Source: Flavobacteriaceae bacterium
GTDB lineage: Bacteria > Bacteroidota > Bacteroidia > Flavobacteriales > Flavobacteriaceae
Assembly: GCA_947373225.1 (NCBI GenBank)
Contig: CANBWX010000001.1
Location: forward strand, 62,001 to 126,000
Direction of reading: 5' to 3'
Length of the DNA stretch: 64,000 nucleotides
Each line of letters starts with the position of its first letter. The first letter of the stretch is position 1. Made by a program: the position numbers and the translations under genes. The notes under the pieces were generated by a model. The model saw only the letters and a list, made by a program, of their open reading frames with translations. It made no database searches and was not told the DNA's origin. This document shows positions 1 through 10,110 of this stretch, piece after piece.

Positions 1-662
<662 letters not shown>

Positions 663-716
663 TTAATCGTTTATTACTATTTTAATTACTATTTCAAGGA
701 CTAAACCTTAAATTTT

Positions 717-1703
717 TTATATTGACATTATATCAGAAACGCGCAATAAATCTCTGTCTATTTCTGTATGTCCTTTTATGGCTTGTTCTAATGGCGTAAG
801 TTCAATCTTATCATTTAAAATTCCAACCATATAATTTGATTTTCCTTCTAATAAGGATTCTACAGCTCTAACACCTAATCTACTAGCAAGAACTCTATCA
901 TAACAAGAAGGTGATCCTCCGCGTTGCATGTGTCCTAAAACCGAAACACGTACTTCGTACTCAGGTAAATTAGCTTCAACATAATCTTTTAATTCGAATA
1001 CATTTTTACCTATTTTATCTCCTTCGGCAATAACAACAATACTGGATGATTTTCCTGCTGCTTTACTTTTTCGAAGTGATTCTACTAATCTTTCCAATCC
1101 TAAGTCTTCTTCAGGAATCAAAATTTCTTCGGCACCAGCACCAATTCCGGCGTTTAATGCAATATGTCCTGCATCACGTCCCATAACTTCTACAAAAAAT
1201 AGACGATTATGTGAACTTGCAGTATCACGGATTTTATCAATACATTCTATAACTGTATTCAAAGCCGTATCATACCCTAAAGTATGACTGGTTCCAAAAA
1301 TATCGTTATCAATTGTACCAGGAATACCCATTACCGGAAAATTGTATTCATTATTAAAAATTTCAGCACCAGTAAAACTTCCATCTCCACCGATAACTAC
1401 GAAGGCATCTATTTCTGCTTTAACCAACTCTTCATGAGCTTTTTTACGACCTTCAACAGTCATAAACTCCTTAGAACGAGCAGATTTAAGTATTGTCCCT
1501 CCTTTATTAATAATATTATGTACACTTCTAGGCCCCATTTCTTTGAAATCTCCTTCGATCATTCCTTGGTATCCTCTATAAATTCCAACACATTGTATAT
1601 TGTGATAAGCACATGTACGTACTACTGATCTAATAGCTGCATTCATACCTGGTGAATCTCCACCTGAGGTTAGTACGGCAACTTTCTTAATTGTTTTTGG
1701 CAT
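717..1703 (-). CDS. pfkA: ATP-dependent 6-phosphofructokinase
   Basis: This enzyme phosphorylates fructose 6-phosphate to fructose 1,6-bisphosphate, the committed step of glycolysis. The 328-residue length is normal for the bacterial PfkA family. Visible motifs are LTSGGDSPGMNAAIR near the N-terminus (nucleotide site), VIGGDGSFTGA (the GGDGS form typical of ATP-dependent enzymes rather than PPi-dependent ones), GIPGTIDNDI with the catalytic Asp, and EVMGRDAGHIA (substrate binding). The ATG at 1701-1703 gives the expected N-terminus. It is the upstream gene of a likely pfkA-gapA pair. A 220-base gap separates it from the tamB-like gene, leaving room for its own promoter. Confidence 0.97.
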   Translation of the reverse strand: MPKTIKKVAVLTSGGDSPGMNAAIRSVVRTCAYHNIQCVGIYRGYQGMIEGDFKEMGPRSVHNIINKGGTILKSARSKEFMTVEGRKKAHEELVKAEIDAFVVIGGDGSFTGAEIFNNEYNFPVMGIPGTIDNDIFGTSHTLGYDTALNTVIECIDKIRDTASSHNRLFFVEVMGRDAGHIALNAGIGAGAEEILIPEEDLGLERLVESLRKSKAAGKSSSIVVIAEGDKIGKNVFELKDYVEANLPEYEVRVSVLGHMQRGGSPSCYDRVLASRLGVRAVESLLEGKSNYMVGILNDKIELTPLEQAIKGHTEIDRDLLRVSDIMSI

Positions 1704-1860
1704 TATTTAAGTATTAAAGTGTAAAATTAATAAACATTCAGCACTATTGAAGCTATGTTTTTAATAAATTAGTAATTGAGGGCTAAATTCAAACGTTTTA
1801 GTTAATAAGTTTATTTTTTACAAATAGGAATGTTACTAAGTAATATATATAAAAGTCAAA

Positions 1861-1896
1861 TATTTTGATATAATATTCAAAATACTATATTATAGT
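1861..1896. repeat. AT-rich palindromes between tamB-like gene and pfkA
   Basis: In the 220-base gap, TATTTTGA (1861-1868) is repeated inverted as TCAAAATA (1877-1884) across eight bases. It is followed at once by the palindrome ACTATA-T-TATAGT (1884-1896). The elements sit just after the tamB-like stop codon in the direction of its transcription. They could act in termination or as a protein site, but there is no clear T-tract and AT-rich DNA yields such repeats by chance. Confidence 0.3.
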
Positions 1897-1923
1897 CAAC
1901 AAATTGATGCTTTTTCTACTTAA

Positions 1924-4900
1924 TTAATCTTCTTCTGGTATAACTCCTTCTTGGTTTTGTTTCTGAATTTTAGTATTTGGCGTCTTAGATTTAGAAGAAT
2001 TAATCAATTCTGGAGACAAACTTGAGTCTTGAAAAACAGGATTTGAATTAGATACTTTATCTATTTTTTTATTTTTAAAAATTTTATTAGCAAGTTCTTT
2101 AAAAGTATCAAAATCAACTTCATAAGAAACCCCTACTCCTTGTGTGTAACCGATGCCTTCTCCTATATAATTGATGTCGTTTTCTTTATTAAAAATTCGT
2201 AAATTTAAAGTTCCATCTTCATTAACTCGATACAACACTTCAACATTTCCAATAACTGCAGTTTGACTGATTCCTCCAAACGGAACACCAACTTTTCCAT
2301 TAATCGTAATTCTTTCATTGACTTTCGACGAAATAGAAGCTACAAATCTTCCATCGGCTTCTTTTCCAATAGTTTTATCGGCCGAAATGATATCAATATC
2401 GACTTTAAATTTTTCATCATCTGAATGTATAATTCCGCTCAACAAGCCTTTGGCAGTTTCAAATGCATTTCCTGAAATAGCAGATTGACTTACCCCTTCC
2501 GCACTCAAAAAACTACCTGTTGAAAGTAAATACAAAGCTTGAGTTTGTCGAATATCTTTATCGTTTAGCTTGTATTCAATTTCGGATTTTAACACATTAC
2601 TTACATTTGGAAATTCGAAACTAAAATCGGGTTCAGGACTTGTCAAATCACCTCGAACACCAATAACAACATTCACATCTACCTTCTTATTAAACGATGA
2701 ATTGTCTAGTAAAACCGCAGGATTTGCCGATGTTTTATAAACTGCTTCAAGATTTAAACGAGCTTTCATGGGATCTCCTTCCCATGCTATATAACCTCCT
2801 TTTTTTACGGTAAATTTCTTATCAATAATACCGCCATATTTAAAGTTATAAGTACCCTCGTATGCCTGAAAATCGCCCCACATATTAAATTTACCCAAAG
2901 TATTTATTTTAAATAATAAGGTTCCATTTCCTTTACCTTTCATTCCATGACCTGAATTTCGATCAAGAATTACTTCGACTTCGGCATTTGGTGTAATATC
3001 AAGATCAAACTCTAATTCAAGTCCTTTATATTTTCTTGAATTATCTACAATTCCTTTTTTAATATTATATTTTTCTTTCGTGGTTAAAAAATGAATGAAC
3101 TCATTTTCACTTACATTTTCAGAATCATTTATTGGGATTTTTAATGCCGATCCTTTTTCTGATTTTGCGTCAACTTTTATAAACAATGCGTTTGTGGGGC
3201 CTTTGATTGTAGCATTTCCGTTGATATATGCAATACCGTAATATGCTGCACCTTCGTGGTCTTTTGTATCAAGCACTAATAATCTTTTTGAATCTATAGC
3301 CAAATCTAATTTCCAATCTGCAAAAATTTTATGTTCTATACTCCCGTTTAAAATTCCTTTTGTACCAAATTTTGTATCGGTAAGCACATTATTCCTGAGC
3401 AAAAACTTTTCATCTGTTAAATCTACAATCGATTTGTCTTCTATTTTATAATCCACATTCAAATACGGAATTGTCATTCCTGCATTATCCACAAAAAGAC
3501 GACCATTAATTTCAGGTTTATCTAAGTTGCCACCAATACTAGCATTTCCTGACGCAAATCCCCTAATATTAGACAAGACATCTCCACCAAGAGAACTTAA
3601 AATTCCGAGATTAAACTTATCCAATTTTAATTTTAAGTCTAGAATTGTTTTATTATTGACAATTTCGAAACTTCCATTGGCATTGAAAGATTCTAAGTTT
3701 TCATTTTCAATATTGGAGTTTACAATAAATTTTCGAAAGGTTTCATCACCAACAATATCTAAATTCAAATTACCTAAATCCGTTTTATTAATATTTAAAC
3801 GGTCTATTTTTATCGAAGCAGTAGGCTGAAATATAGCATTATTTTGTTTATAATTAACAGCTGCATTTATATTTCCGTTAAAAGTAAACTTAGGATCTGT
3901 GGGAGTAATTCCATTTAAATCTACATTTTTTAAACTCACTTTTAAATCTTTGTATGTACTCCCTTTTACATCTCCTATTAAGGAAATTTCTTGGTTTTCA
4001 TGAGACATTATAATGTTATCAAAGTTGAAATTATGCAATGATTTATCAAATACTATTTTATTATCCGTAGCATTTTTTTCATTCAAATACCACAAATAAT
4101 CTTTCAACTTAACCTCAGATTTACTAATTCCAACAACATTATTATTGTCCTTATTTATAGTATGATATAAGTTCAGGTTAAAATAATCTTCTCCTTTTGT
4201 ACCTCCTTTAAACTCAGATCTAAAGAACAAAGTATCTTTCTTGGTTATGTTTATTAAACTGAAATCACGAATGGTGTAATGTTTATTTTTTACACTATCA
4301 AGCTCAACATAAGCATTATAAAGTGGGTTTTTATTGTCGATTTTTACTCTAATATTATCAAAAGTATTTTGATAAGCAACAATTTGTGGCGAATTGAAAT
4401 TGAGTTTAAACTCTTGATTATCAGAATTGATATTTCCTTTGACAATTGTATTCGAACCAATGGCAATTTCTGGATATAATATCTCGACAATTTTATTATA
4501 AATGGTAAAATTGAATTTCAAAAATTGTCCTTTATTAACCTTAATTGGCTTATAATTAGTATAAAGACTTCCAAGCGAATTAACAATCAAATTATTTAAT
4601 TGTTTAAACTGAAATTTTCCTGTAATATCGCCTTCTACAATATCGGGGGAATGGAAGGTAATATTCCGTAATCTGTCTTTATCAAAAGTAGAATTTATTG
4701 TAAAATCATCAAAATTATAGGTGTTTTTTACATTTTGATACGATGTTTTTTTAATAATTACATCGCCGTAAAGATCTTCAATAGAATTCCCAGAAACTTG
4801 AACAACCACATCTCCTTTAAATTTTGAAATAGAGTCATTTACAAATTTTAATTTATGCAAATCCCCATTTTCAACATTAATATGAAAATCATATTTACTC

Positions 4901-6354
4901 TCTTTTTGACTCATATCAACCAAACCATCAAAGGTCATATTCAAATTCGGATCATTTACCGAAACTTGACCTTTATAGAGTCTGTTTTTAAAATTTCCGT
5001 TTAAAGCTACATTATTGTAAGTATAACCATTATAATCTACTTTGGTCACATCTCCTTTAATAGAAGTATTCAAATATTTTTCGGAAAATCCTACACCATC
5101 TACATCAATATTCAAACTTGCTTTTCGAATATCTTTCCTGTCTAAAAATGTTCCAATATCAAAATTGGCTAAAACAACATTTCCTGTATAAGAAGCATTA
5201 TCAATAAAATCGATGTTTTTCATGGACAAATCCGATTTTACATTTCCTAAAACGGTTGTCATTGAAAAATTAGCATCTATTACAGATTGTGTAAGTTGTG
5301 TATCACCAACGATTGTGAATACCCCCAGTTTCTTTAAATTACTGGGTAATCTTTTGCCCAAAACATTTGGAAGTAGCGTTACAAGATCATCATAAGTCGA
5401 AGAAAGTTTGTCAAATTTTCCATTCATATAAAACCGTTGTTCTTTTTTTGGAAAAAGATTTTTGAAATTAATGTAGCCAATAATTTGAGAATTCTTAGAA
5501 TCAATTAATCTCAAATTATATAGTTTTAAATCGTTCAAAGTTCCTTTCACAGTAGCTTTCATATTAAAATGCTGGTTTTTTCCCATTTCTTTATAAAAAC
5601 ACCGAATATCATTTGTTCCAATTGATGACGAATTAATTTTAGCATCAAACTGGACTTTATCATTGAAATTTCTGAAATCTTCAATTTTATAATTGAGATA
5701 AACCGTTCCTTTCAACTTTGATTCCTTAGTCAATAAATCAAGATTATCTAGTTGAATTCGCTTTTTAGTATAGCTAAATTTCGAACTTAAATTAACCACA
5801 AATATGCCGCGATGATCTAAGAATGACATTTTATTGATATTAGTATTCACATCAGGTCCATACAATTTAAAATCACTTATAGAAGCATTCAACTTCGTAA
5901 AATCGACATCTTTAGGAATATCACGATTTTCATCTGTTAAAATAAAATGACCATTTGTAATTGTTGCATTTTTGGCTGTAAGCAAAAAATGTTTACCATT
6001 AGGTTTTCCTACACCAAAAGCATTAATAAATTTATCGATATTAGTTTCATCTTCGTTTTTATAGGTTTTCAAATTAAAATATAATCCATCCAAGTCTAAA
6101 TCACCAAAAATCAAATCACCATCTAATAATTTTTTTCCTCCTAAAATATTAGTTTTAACCCTATTGGCATAAATTAAAGTATCTTTGTGATGATCTAAAA
6201 TCAACACTTTTTTAAGTTTCACACCACCAAAAATAGATACTGCAACTTCATCAATAGCAATATTTGTCCCGAAGTCTTTATTGATACTTTTAGTAAAATA
6301 CTGTGCTATTTCAGTCTGAACAAAAGGCAAGGAAAGAGCTATGCCAAGTACCAA
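1924..6354 (-). CDS. TamB-like translocation and assembly module protein (DUF490 C-terminus)
   Basis: This is a very large (about 1476-residue) protein of the AsmA/TamB class, which spans the periplasm as a beta-rich groove. Members are implicated in outer-membrane protein assembly or lipid transport between membranes. The N-terminus is a hydrophobic anchor (ALSLPFVQTEIAQYF). The body is made of repeated beta segments such as NLDLLTKESKLKGTVYLN. The C-terminal part (ANPAVLLDNSSFNKKVDVNV to VGVSYEVDFDTFKELANKIF) fits the DUF490/TamB domain. No ATG or GTG begins this frame. The given start is TTG at 6354-6352, inside the membrane anchor. The frame stays open upstream to about 6444 and encodes a basic stretch plus hydrophobic residues (KKFKKIVFRSLLGLILLLL), so the true start is probably upstream at an unusual codon. 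It is divergent from tsaD. Confidence 0.85.
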   Translation of the reverse strand: MVLGIALSLPFVQTEIAQYFTKSINKDFGTNIAIDEVAVSIFGGVKLKKVLILDHHKDTLIYANRVKTNILGGKKLLDGDLIFGDLDLDGLYFNLKTYKNEDETNIDKFINAFGVGKPNGKHFLLTAKNATITNGHFILTDENRDIPKDVDFTKLNASISDFKLYGPDVNTNINKMSFLDHRGIFVVNLSSKFSYTKKRIQLDNLDLLTKESKLKGTVYLNYKIEDFRNFNDKVQFDAKINSSSIGTNDIRCFYKEMGKNQHFNMKATVKGTLNDLKLYNLRLIDSKNSQIIGYINFKNLFPKKEQRFYMNGKFDKLSSTYDDLVTLLPNVLGKRLPSNLKKLGVFTIVGDTQLTQSVIDANFSMTTVLGNVKSDLSMKNIDFIDNASYTGNVVLANFDIGTFLDRKDIRKASLNIDVDGVGFSEKYLNTSIKGDVTKVDYNGYTYNNVALNGNFKNRLYKGQVSVNDPNLNMTFDGLVDMSQKESKYDFHINVENGDLHKLKFVNDSISKFKGDVVVQVSGNSIEDLYGDVIIKKTSYQNVKNTYNFDDFTINSTFDKDRLRNITFHSPDIVEGDITGKFQFKQLNNLIVNSLGSLYTNYKPIKVNKGQFLKFNFTIYNKIVEILYPEIAIGSNTIVKGNINSDNQEFKLNFNSPQIVAYQNTFDNIRVKIDNKNPLYNAYVELDSVKNKHYTIRDFSLINITKKDTLFFRSEFKGGTKGEDYFNLNLYHTINKDNNNVVGISKSEVKLKDYLWYLNEKNATDNKIVFDKSLHNFNFDNIIMSHENQEISLIGDVKGSTYKDLKVSLKNVDLNGITPTDPKFTFNGNINAAVNYKQNNAIFQPTASIKIDRLNINKTDLGNLNLDIVGDETFRKFIVNSNIENENLESFNANGSFEIVNNKTILDLKLKLDKFNLGILSSLGGDVLSNIRGFASGNASIGGNLDKPEINGRLFVDNAGMTIPYLNVDYKIEDKSIVDLTDEKFLLRNNVLTDTKFGTKGILNGSIEHKIFADWKLDLAIDSKRLLVLDTKDHEGAAYYGIAYINGNATIKGPTNALFIKVDAKSEKGSALKIPINDSENVSENEFIHFLTTKEKYNIKKGIVDNSRKYKGLELEFDLDITPNAEVEVILDRNSGHGMKGKGNGTLLFKINTLGKFNMWGDFQAYEGTYNFKYGGIIDKKFTVKKGGYIAWEGDPMKARLNLEAVYKTSANPAVLLDNSSFNKKVDVNVVIGVRGDLTSPEPDFSFEFPNVSNVLKSEIEYKLNDKDIRQTQALYLLSTGSFLSAEGVSQSAISGNAFETAKGLLSGIIHSDDEKFKVDIDIISADKTIGKEADGRFVASISSKVNERITINGKVGVPFGGISQTAVIGNVEVLYRVNEDGTLNLRIFNKENDINYIGEGIGYTQGVGVSYEVDFDTFKELANKIFKNKKIDKVSNSNPVFQDSSLSPELINSSKSKTPNTKIQKQNQEGVIPEED

Positions 6355-6463
6355 TAAAAGTAGGATTAGTCCAAGTAGGGAACGAAATACTATTTTTTTA
6401 AATTTTTTGATACCTATTAATGTTTTAAATTTGTCAAATATAATTCAAAATTTGTGCCTTTTT

Positions 6464-7486
6464 ATGCAAAATTCCGAGGTTTTTATTCTTGCTATCGAAA
6501 GTTCATGCGATGATACTGCCGCAGCGGTATTATATAACGACAAAGTATTATCGAATGTTGTTGCCAATCAGTTGATTCACAATCAATACGGCGGCGTGGT
6601 TCCAGAACTTGCATCTCGAGCGCATCAACAAAATATTGTTCCCGTGATCGATGCTGCAATTCGCAAGGCAAATATACGAAAAGAACAGCTATCAGCAATC
6701 GCTTTTACTCAAGGTCCTGGACTTATGGGTTCGCTTTTGGTAGGAAGTTCGTTTGCTAAATCATTGGCTTTGGCATTACAAATTCCGCTTATTGCCGTAA
6801 ATCACATGCAAGCACATATTTTGGCACATTTTATAAATGATGACGGAAACGAAAAACCTACTTTTCCTTTTCTAGCTTTGACGATTTCTGGCGGACACAC
6901 TCAAATCGTGAAAGTTAATGATTTTTTTGACATGGAAATTATTGGAGAAACCACTGATGATGCCGTGGGAGAAGCTTTCGACAAAAGTGCCAAAATTCTA
7001 GGCCTTCCCTATCCTGGCGGTCCTTTAATTGACAAATACGCACAATTAGGAAACCCAAAAGCTTTTGCTTTTACCAAACCTAGAGTTCCCGGTTTAGATT
7101 TTAGTTTCTCGGGGTTAAAAACTGCCATTTTGTATTTTGTTCAAAAGAAAAAACTAGAAAACTCTAATTTTGTCGATGAAAATCTGAACGATATTTGTGC
7201 CTCGATTCAATATACCATCATCGAAATTTTGATGGACAAATTAAAATTGGCGGTAAAAGAAACTGGAATCAAACAAATCGCAATTGGCGGAGGTGTTTCG
7301 GCAAATTCAGGCATTCGAAACGCTTTGACCGAAGCCGAAAAAAAATATGGATGGAAGACTTTCGTCCCAAAATTTGAATACACCACCGATAATGCCGCAA
7401 TGATTGGAATTGTGGGTTATCAAAAATTTTTATCACAAAATTTCGAAACTTCTGCCGTTGTTTCTAAAGCACGAATTCAATTCTAA
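6464..7486 (+). CDS. tsaD: tRNA N6-adenosine threonylcarbamoyltransferase
   Basis: TsaD transfers the threonylcarbamoyl group to A37 of ANN-decoding tRNAs, forming t6A, working with TsaB and TsaE in bacteria. The 340-residue product has the family hallmarks: ILAIESSCDDTAAAV at the N-terminus, the metal-binding HMQAH histidines, TISGGHTQ, LPYPGGP, FSFSGLKTA, IGGGVSANSGIR and TDNAAMIG near the C-terminus. The reading frame extends 41 codons further upstream, but the ATG at 6464 was chosen because the family begins just before the ILAIESSCDD strand. It is followed after three bases by rsmE, so the two are probably co-transcribed. It diverges from the tamB-like gene. Confidence 0.97.
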   Translation: MQNSEVFILAIESSCDDTAAAVLYNDKVLSNVVANQLIHNQYGGVVPELASRAHQQNIVPVIDAAIRKANIRKEQLSAIAFTQGPGLMGSLLVGSSFAKSLALALQIPLIAVNHMQAHILAHFINDDGNEKPTFPFLALTISGGHTQIVKVNDFFDMEIIGETTDDAVGEAFDKSAKILGLPYPGGPLIDKYAQLGNPKAFAFTKPRVPGLDFSFSGLKTAILYFVQKKKLENSNFVDENLNDICASIQYTIIEILMDKLKLAVKETGIKQIAIGGGVSANSGIRNALTEAEKKYGWKTFVPKFEYTTDNAAMIGIVGYQKFLSQNFETSAVVSKARIQF

Positions 7487-7489
7487 ACT

Positions 7490-8197
7490 ATGCAATTATT
7501 TTATAATCCGAACATAAACGAAGCAACCGAAAACTTTTCTTTTGACAAAGAAGAAAGCAAACACATTATTAAAGTATTACGCAAGAAAGATACTGATATT
7601 TTATTTGTAACCAATGGTTTAGGTTTGTTATTTAAAACTGAAATTACATTAGCCTCGGACAATAAATGTACCGTGAAAATTCTCTCTTTCGAAAAAGCAG
7701 CGCCTTCAAAATTTCATTTGCATTTGGCTGTTGCACCTACAAAAATGAATGACCGTTTTGAATGGTTTTTAGAAAAAGCTACCGAAATTGGCATTCACGA
7801 AATCACGCCCATTTTCTGTGATCGCTCCGAACGAAAAGTAGTAAATGCAGAAAGATTCGATAAAATTTTATTAACGGCAATGAAACAATCGAATGTGTTG
7901 TTTCTTCCAAAATTGAATAATGCCATATCTTTTAAAGAGTTTATAAAACAAAAAAATCAAGGTTTTCAATTGATTGCTCATTGCGAGGAAACCGATAAAA
8001 AATCATTGAAATCAGTTTTGAAACCCAATGAAAATGTAACTTTATTGATAGGTCCTGAGGGTGATTTTTCGGAAAAAGAAATCGCTTTGGCACTCGAAAA
8101 TAACTACATTCCAGTTTCATTAGGAGAAACAAGATTAAGAACCGAAACCGCTGCAATTGTAGCTTGCCATAGCGTAGTTTTTGTAAATGAAGATTAA
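7490..8197 (+). CDS. rsmE: 16S rRNA (uracil-1498-N3)-methyltransferase
   Basis: RsmE methylates N3 of U1498 in the decoding region of 16S rRNA using S-adenosylmethionine. The 235-residue length fits. The N-terminal PUA-like part contains EESKHIIKVLRKK. The SPOUT (trefoil-knot) methyltransferase part carries EKATEIGIHEITPIFCDRSE, LLIGPEGDFSEKEI and the C-terminal knot LGETRLRTETAAIVACHSV, which are characteristic of the family. The ATG at 7490 lies three bases after the tsaD stop, implying translational coupling or at least one transcript. Confidence 0.96.
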   Translation: MQLFYNPNINEATENFSFDKEESKHIIKVLRKKDTDILFVTNGLGLLFKTEITLASDNKCTVKILSFEKAAPSKFHLHLAVAPTKMNDRFEWFLEKATEIGIHEITPIFCDRSERKVVNAERFDKILLTAMKQSNVLFLPKLNNAISFKEFIKQKNQGFQLIAHCEETDKKSLKSVLKPNENVTLLIGPEGDFSEKEIALALENNYIPVSLGETRLRTETAAIVACHSVVFVNED

Positions 8198-8203
8198 AAA
8201 TAG

Positions 8204-8254
8204 CACGCGGATGTAACTGATTTACTTCGTAAAGACACGGATAAAAACAGATTT
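8204..8254. repeat. Intergenic imperfect direct repeat with small hairpin
   Basis: The short gap between rsmE and the DUF4159 gene holds two related segments, CGCGGATGTAACTGATTT (8206-8223) and CACGGATAAAAACAGATTT (8236-8254). Between them is a small stem TTTAC/GTAAA (8221-8233). Its wording resembles the cacggat...cagattt elements dispersed between genes in many Bacteroidetes genomes, so it is probably a copy or remnant of such an element. That link rests on memory of the pattern, not on a search. Confidence 0.45.
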
Positions 8255-8277
8255 TAAAAAAATGATTTCAGAAGTTT

Positions 8278-8919
8278 ATGAAAAGACTATGCTTAGGTTT
8301 GATTTTATTATTTTATGTTGCTTCATTTTCCCAAGAAATTGCTTTGGTAAAATACGGCGGTGGAGGCGATTGGTATGCCAATCCCACTTCATTACCGAAT
8401 TTAATAAAATTTTGCAACGCTAATATCAACACCAAAATAAAACCAAAACCAGGATTAGTTGAACCTAGCAGTCCTGATTTATTTTCTTATCCTTTTGTTC
8501 ATATGACAGGTCATGGAAACGTAGTTTTTAACGATGCTGACGCAAAGAATCTTAGAAATTACTTGACTTCTGGAGGTTTTTTGCACATTGACGATAATTA
8601 TGGAATGGATGAATATATTAGAAAAGAAATCAAAAAATTGTTTCCAAAAAATGATTTAGTTGAAATTCCTGGAAATCATGCTATTTTTCAAAAACCATAT
8701 TTATTTCCGAATGGATTACCAAAAATTCACGAACATGACGGAAAACGACCTCAAGCATTTGGGGTTTTTATCGAAAACAAATTAGTTTTACTTTATACCT
8801 ATGAATGCGATTTAGGTGATGGTTGGGAAGATCCCGAAGTTCATAATGACCCAAAAGAAGTTCGGGAAAAAGCACTAAAAATGGGCGCCAATATTATGAA
8901 TTATATTTTTAATAATTAA
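8278..8919 (+). CDS. Exported DUF4159 domain protein
   Basis: A 213-residue protein with an N-terminal signal peptide (MKRLCLGLILLFYVASFSQ). After cleavage it begins EIALVKYGGGGDWYANPTSL, typical of DUF4159 proteins of Bacteroidetes. The core FVHMTGHGNVVFNDADAKN and GGFLHIDDNYGMDEYIRKEI resembles the class I glutamine-amidotransferase-like fold to which DUF4159 is related. I see no clear catalytic cysteine, so enzymatic activity is doubtful. It probably acts in the periplasm. Six bases separate it from the next methyltransferase gene. In Bacteroidetes DUF4159 proteins are often near RNA-modification genes, as here, but no function is established that I know of. Confidence 0.85.
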   Translation: MKRLCLGLILLFYVASFSQEIALVKYGGGGDWYANPTSLPNLIKFCNANINTKIKPKPGLVEPSSPDLFSYPFVHMTGHGNVVFNDADAKNLRNYLTSGGFLHIDDNYGMDEYIRKEIKKLFPKNDLVEIPGNHAIFQKPYLFPNGLPKIHEHDGKRPQAFGVFIENKLVLLYTYECDLGDGWEDPEVHNDPKEVREKALKMGANIMNYIFNN

Positions 8920-8924
8920 ATTTA

Positions 8925-10106
8925 ATGCTAAATAATCCCCTTTTAAATACTGCTATTCAAAACTTTATCAATGCTAATATTGATACTTCTTTAACAAAAT
9001 TAGCGCTTCAAAAAAATCCATTTCCTGAAGTAGAATGGATTCAAATTCTGAATCAAATGGAAGCCAAATCAAAAGCGAAGAATAAACTTCCGACTTGGTT
9101 TTCAACCAAAAATATCATTTATCCAAGCAAAATATCGGTCGAACAAACTTCATCCGAAAAAACAGCTTTATGCAAAAGCAAAATCATTTCTGGCGAAAGT
9201 CTTATTGATTTAACTGGAGGTTTTGGTGTAGATGATTATTATTTTGCAAAAAGAATAAAAAAAGTGGTTCATTGCGAAATAAATCCGGAGCTATCCAATA
9301 TCGTAAAACACAATTTTGAACAATTAAACGCAACCAATATTTCTTGCCTAGTTGGTAATAGTTTAGCAACTTTGACTCAACTAAACACAAAATGGGATTG
9401 GATTTATATTGATCCTTCGAGACGGAATGACGCCAAAGGAAAAGTTTTTATGCTCCAAGATTGTTTGCCAAATGTTACCGAAAATTTTGATTTATTTTTC
9501 GAATATTCGAATAATATTCTAATTAAAACAGCGCCATTACTAGATATTTCTGCAGGATTATCAGAATTAAAAAATGTAAAAACAATTCATATTGTAGCGG
9601 TCGAAAATGAAGTAAAGGAATTGTTGTGGGAATTAAATAAAGATTTTGTTGGAAAAATAACCCTGAAAACTGTCAATTTATTAAAAGAAAAAGAAGACGC
9701 ATTCGAATTTATTTTGGATAAAAATCTGAAAGATTCTTATTATGGTTTACCTAAAAAGTATTTATATGAACCCAATAGTGCCATAATGAAATCAGGAGGA
9801 TTCGATGAAGTTGGCGTTTTTTATAATCTTGAAAAGTTACATAAACATTCCCATTTATATACTAATTCAAGTCTAATTACTTTTCCCGGAAGGATTTTCG
9901 AAATTGAAAAAATAATTTCTTATAGCAAAACAGACATGAAAACAGTATTAGAAAATAAGCAAGCCAATATAACTACTCGGAATTTTCCAGATTCGGTGGA
10001 AAGTATTCGGAAAAAATGGAAAATTAAAGACGGCGGAAATCAATATTGTTTTTTTACAACTGATGTAAATGATAATAAAATTGTCTTAATTTGCACAAAA
10101 ATATAA
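8925..10106 (+). CDS. Class I SAM-dependent methyltransferase, PG_1098 type with THUMP-like C-terminus
   Basis: A cytoplasmic 393-residue protein. An N-terminal helical region of about 90 residues is followed by a Rossmann methyltransferase core. The SAM-binding motif I is LIDLTGGFGVDDYYFAKRI, an acidic residue follows in VVHCEINPELS, and the motif IV-like segment is WDWIYIDPSRR. The C-terminal third fits the ferredoxin-like and THUMP-like domains seen in the Porphyromonas gingivalis PG_1098 family, which suggests RNA binding. The IDPSRR form of the catalytic motif suggests an RNA substrate, but the target is not known to me. It lies in a tight plus-strand cluster with tsaD and rsmE, both RNA-modifying enzymes, which supports that reading. 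Confidence 0.88.
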   Translation: MLNNPLLNTAIQNFINANIDTSLTKLALQKNPFPEVEWIQILNQMEAKSKAKNKLPTWFSTKNIIYPSKISVEQTSSEKTALCKSKIISGESLIDLTGGFGVDDYYFAKRIKKVVHCEINPELSNIVKHNFEQLNATNISCLVGNSLATLTQLNTKWDWIYIDPSRRNDAKGKVFMLQDCLPNVTENFDLFFEYSNNILIKTAPLLDISAGLSELKNVKTIHIVAVENEVKELLWELNKDFVGKITLKTVNLLKEKEDAFEFILDKNLKDSYYGLPKKYLYEPNSAIMKSGGFDEVGVFYNLEKLHKHSHLYTNSSLITFPGRIFEIEKIISYSKTDMKTVLENKQANITTRNFPDSVESIRKKWKIKDGGNQYCFFTTDVNDNKIVLICTKI

Positions 10107-10110
10107 ACAG

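Noticed and set aside
1284-1628. 114-codon open frame antisense to pfkA
   Set aside because: It overlaps conserved pfkA coding sequence, and the translation is Cys/Tyr/Thr-rich without features.
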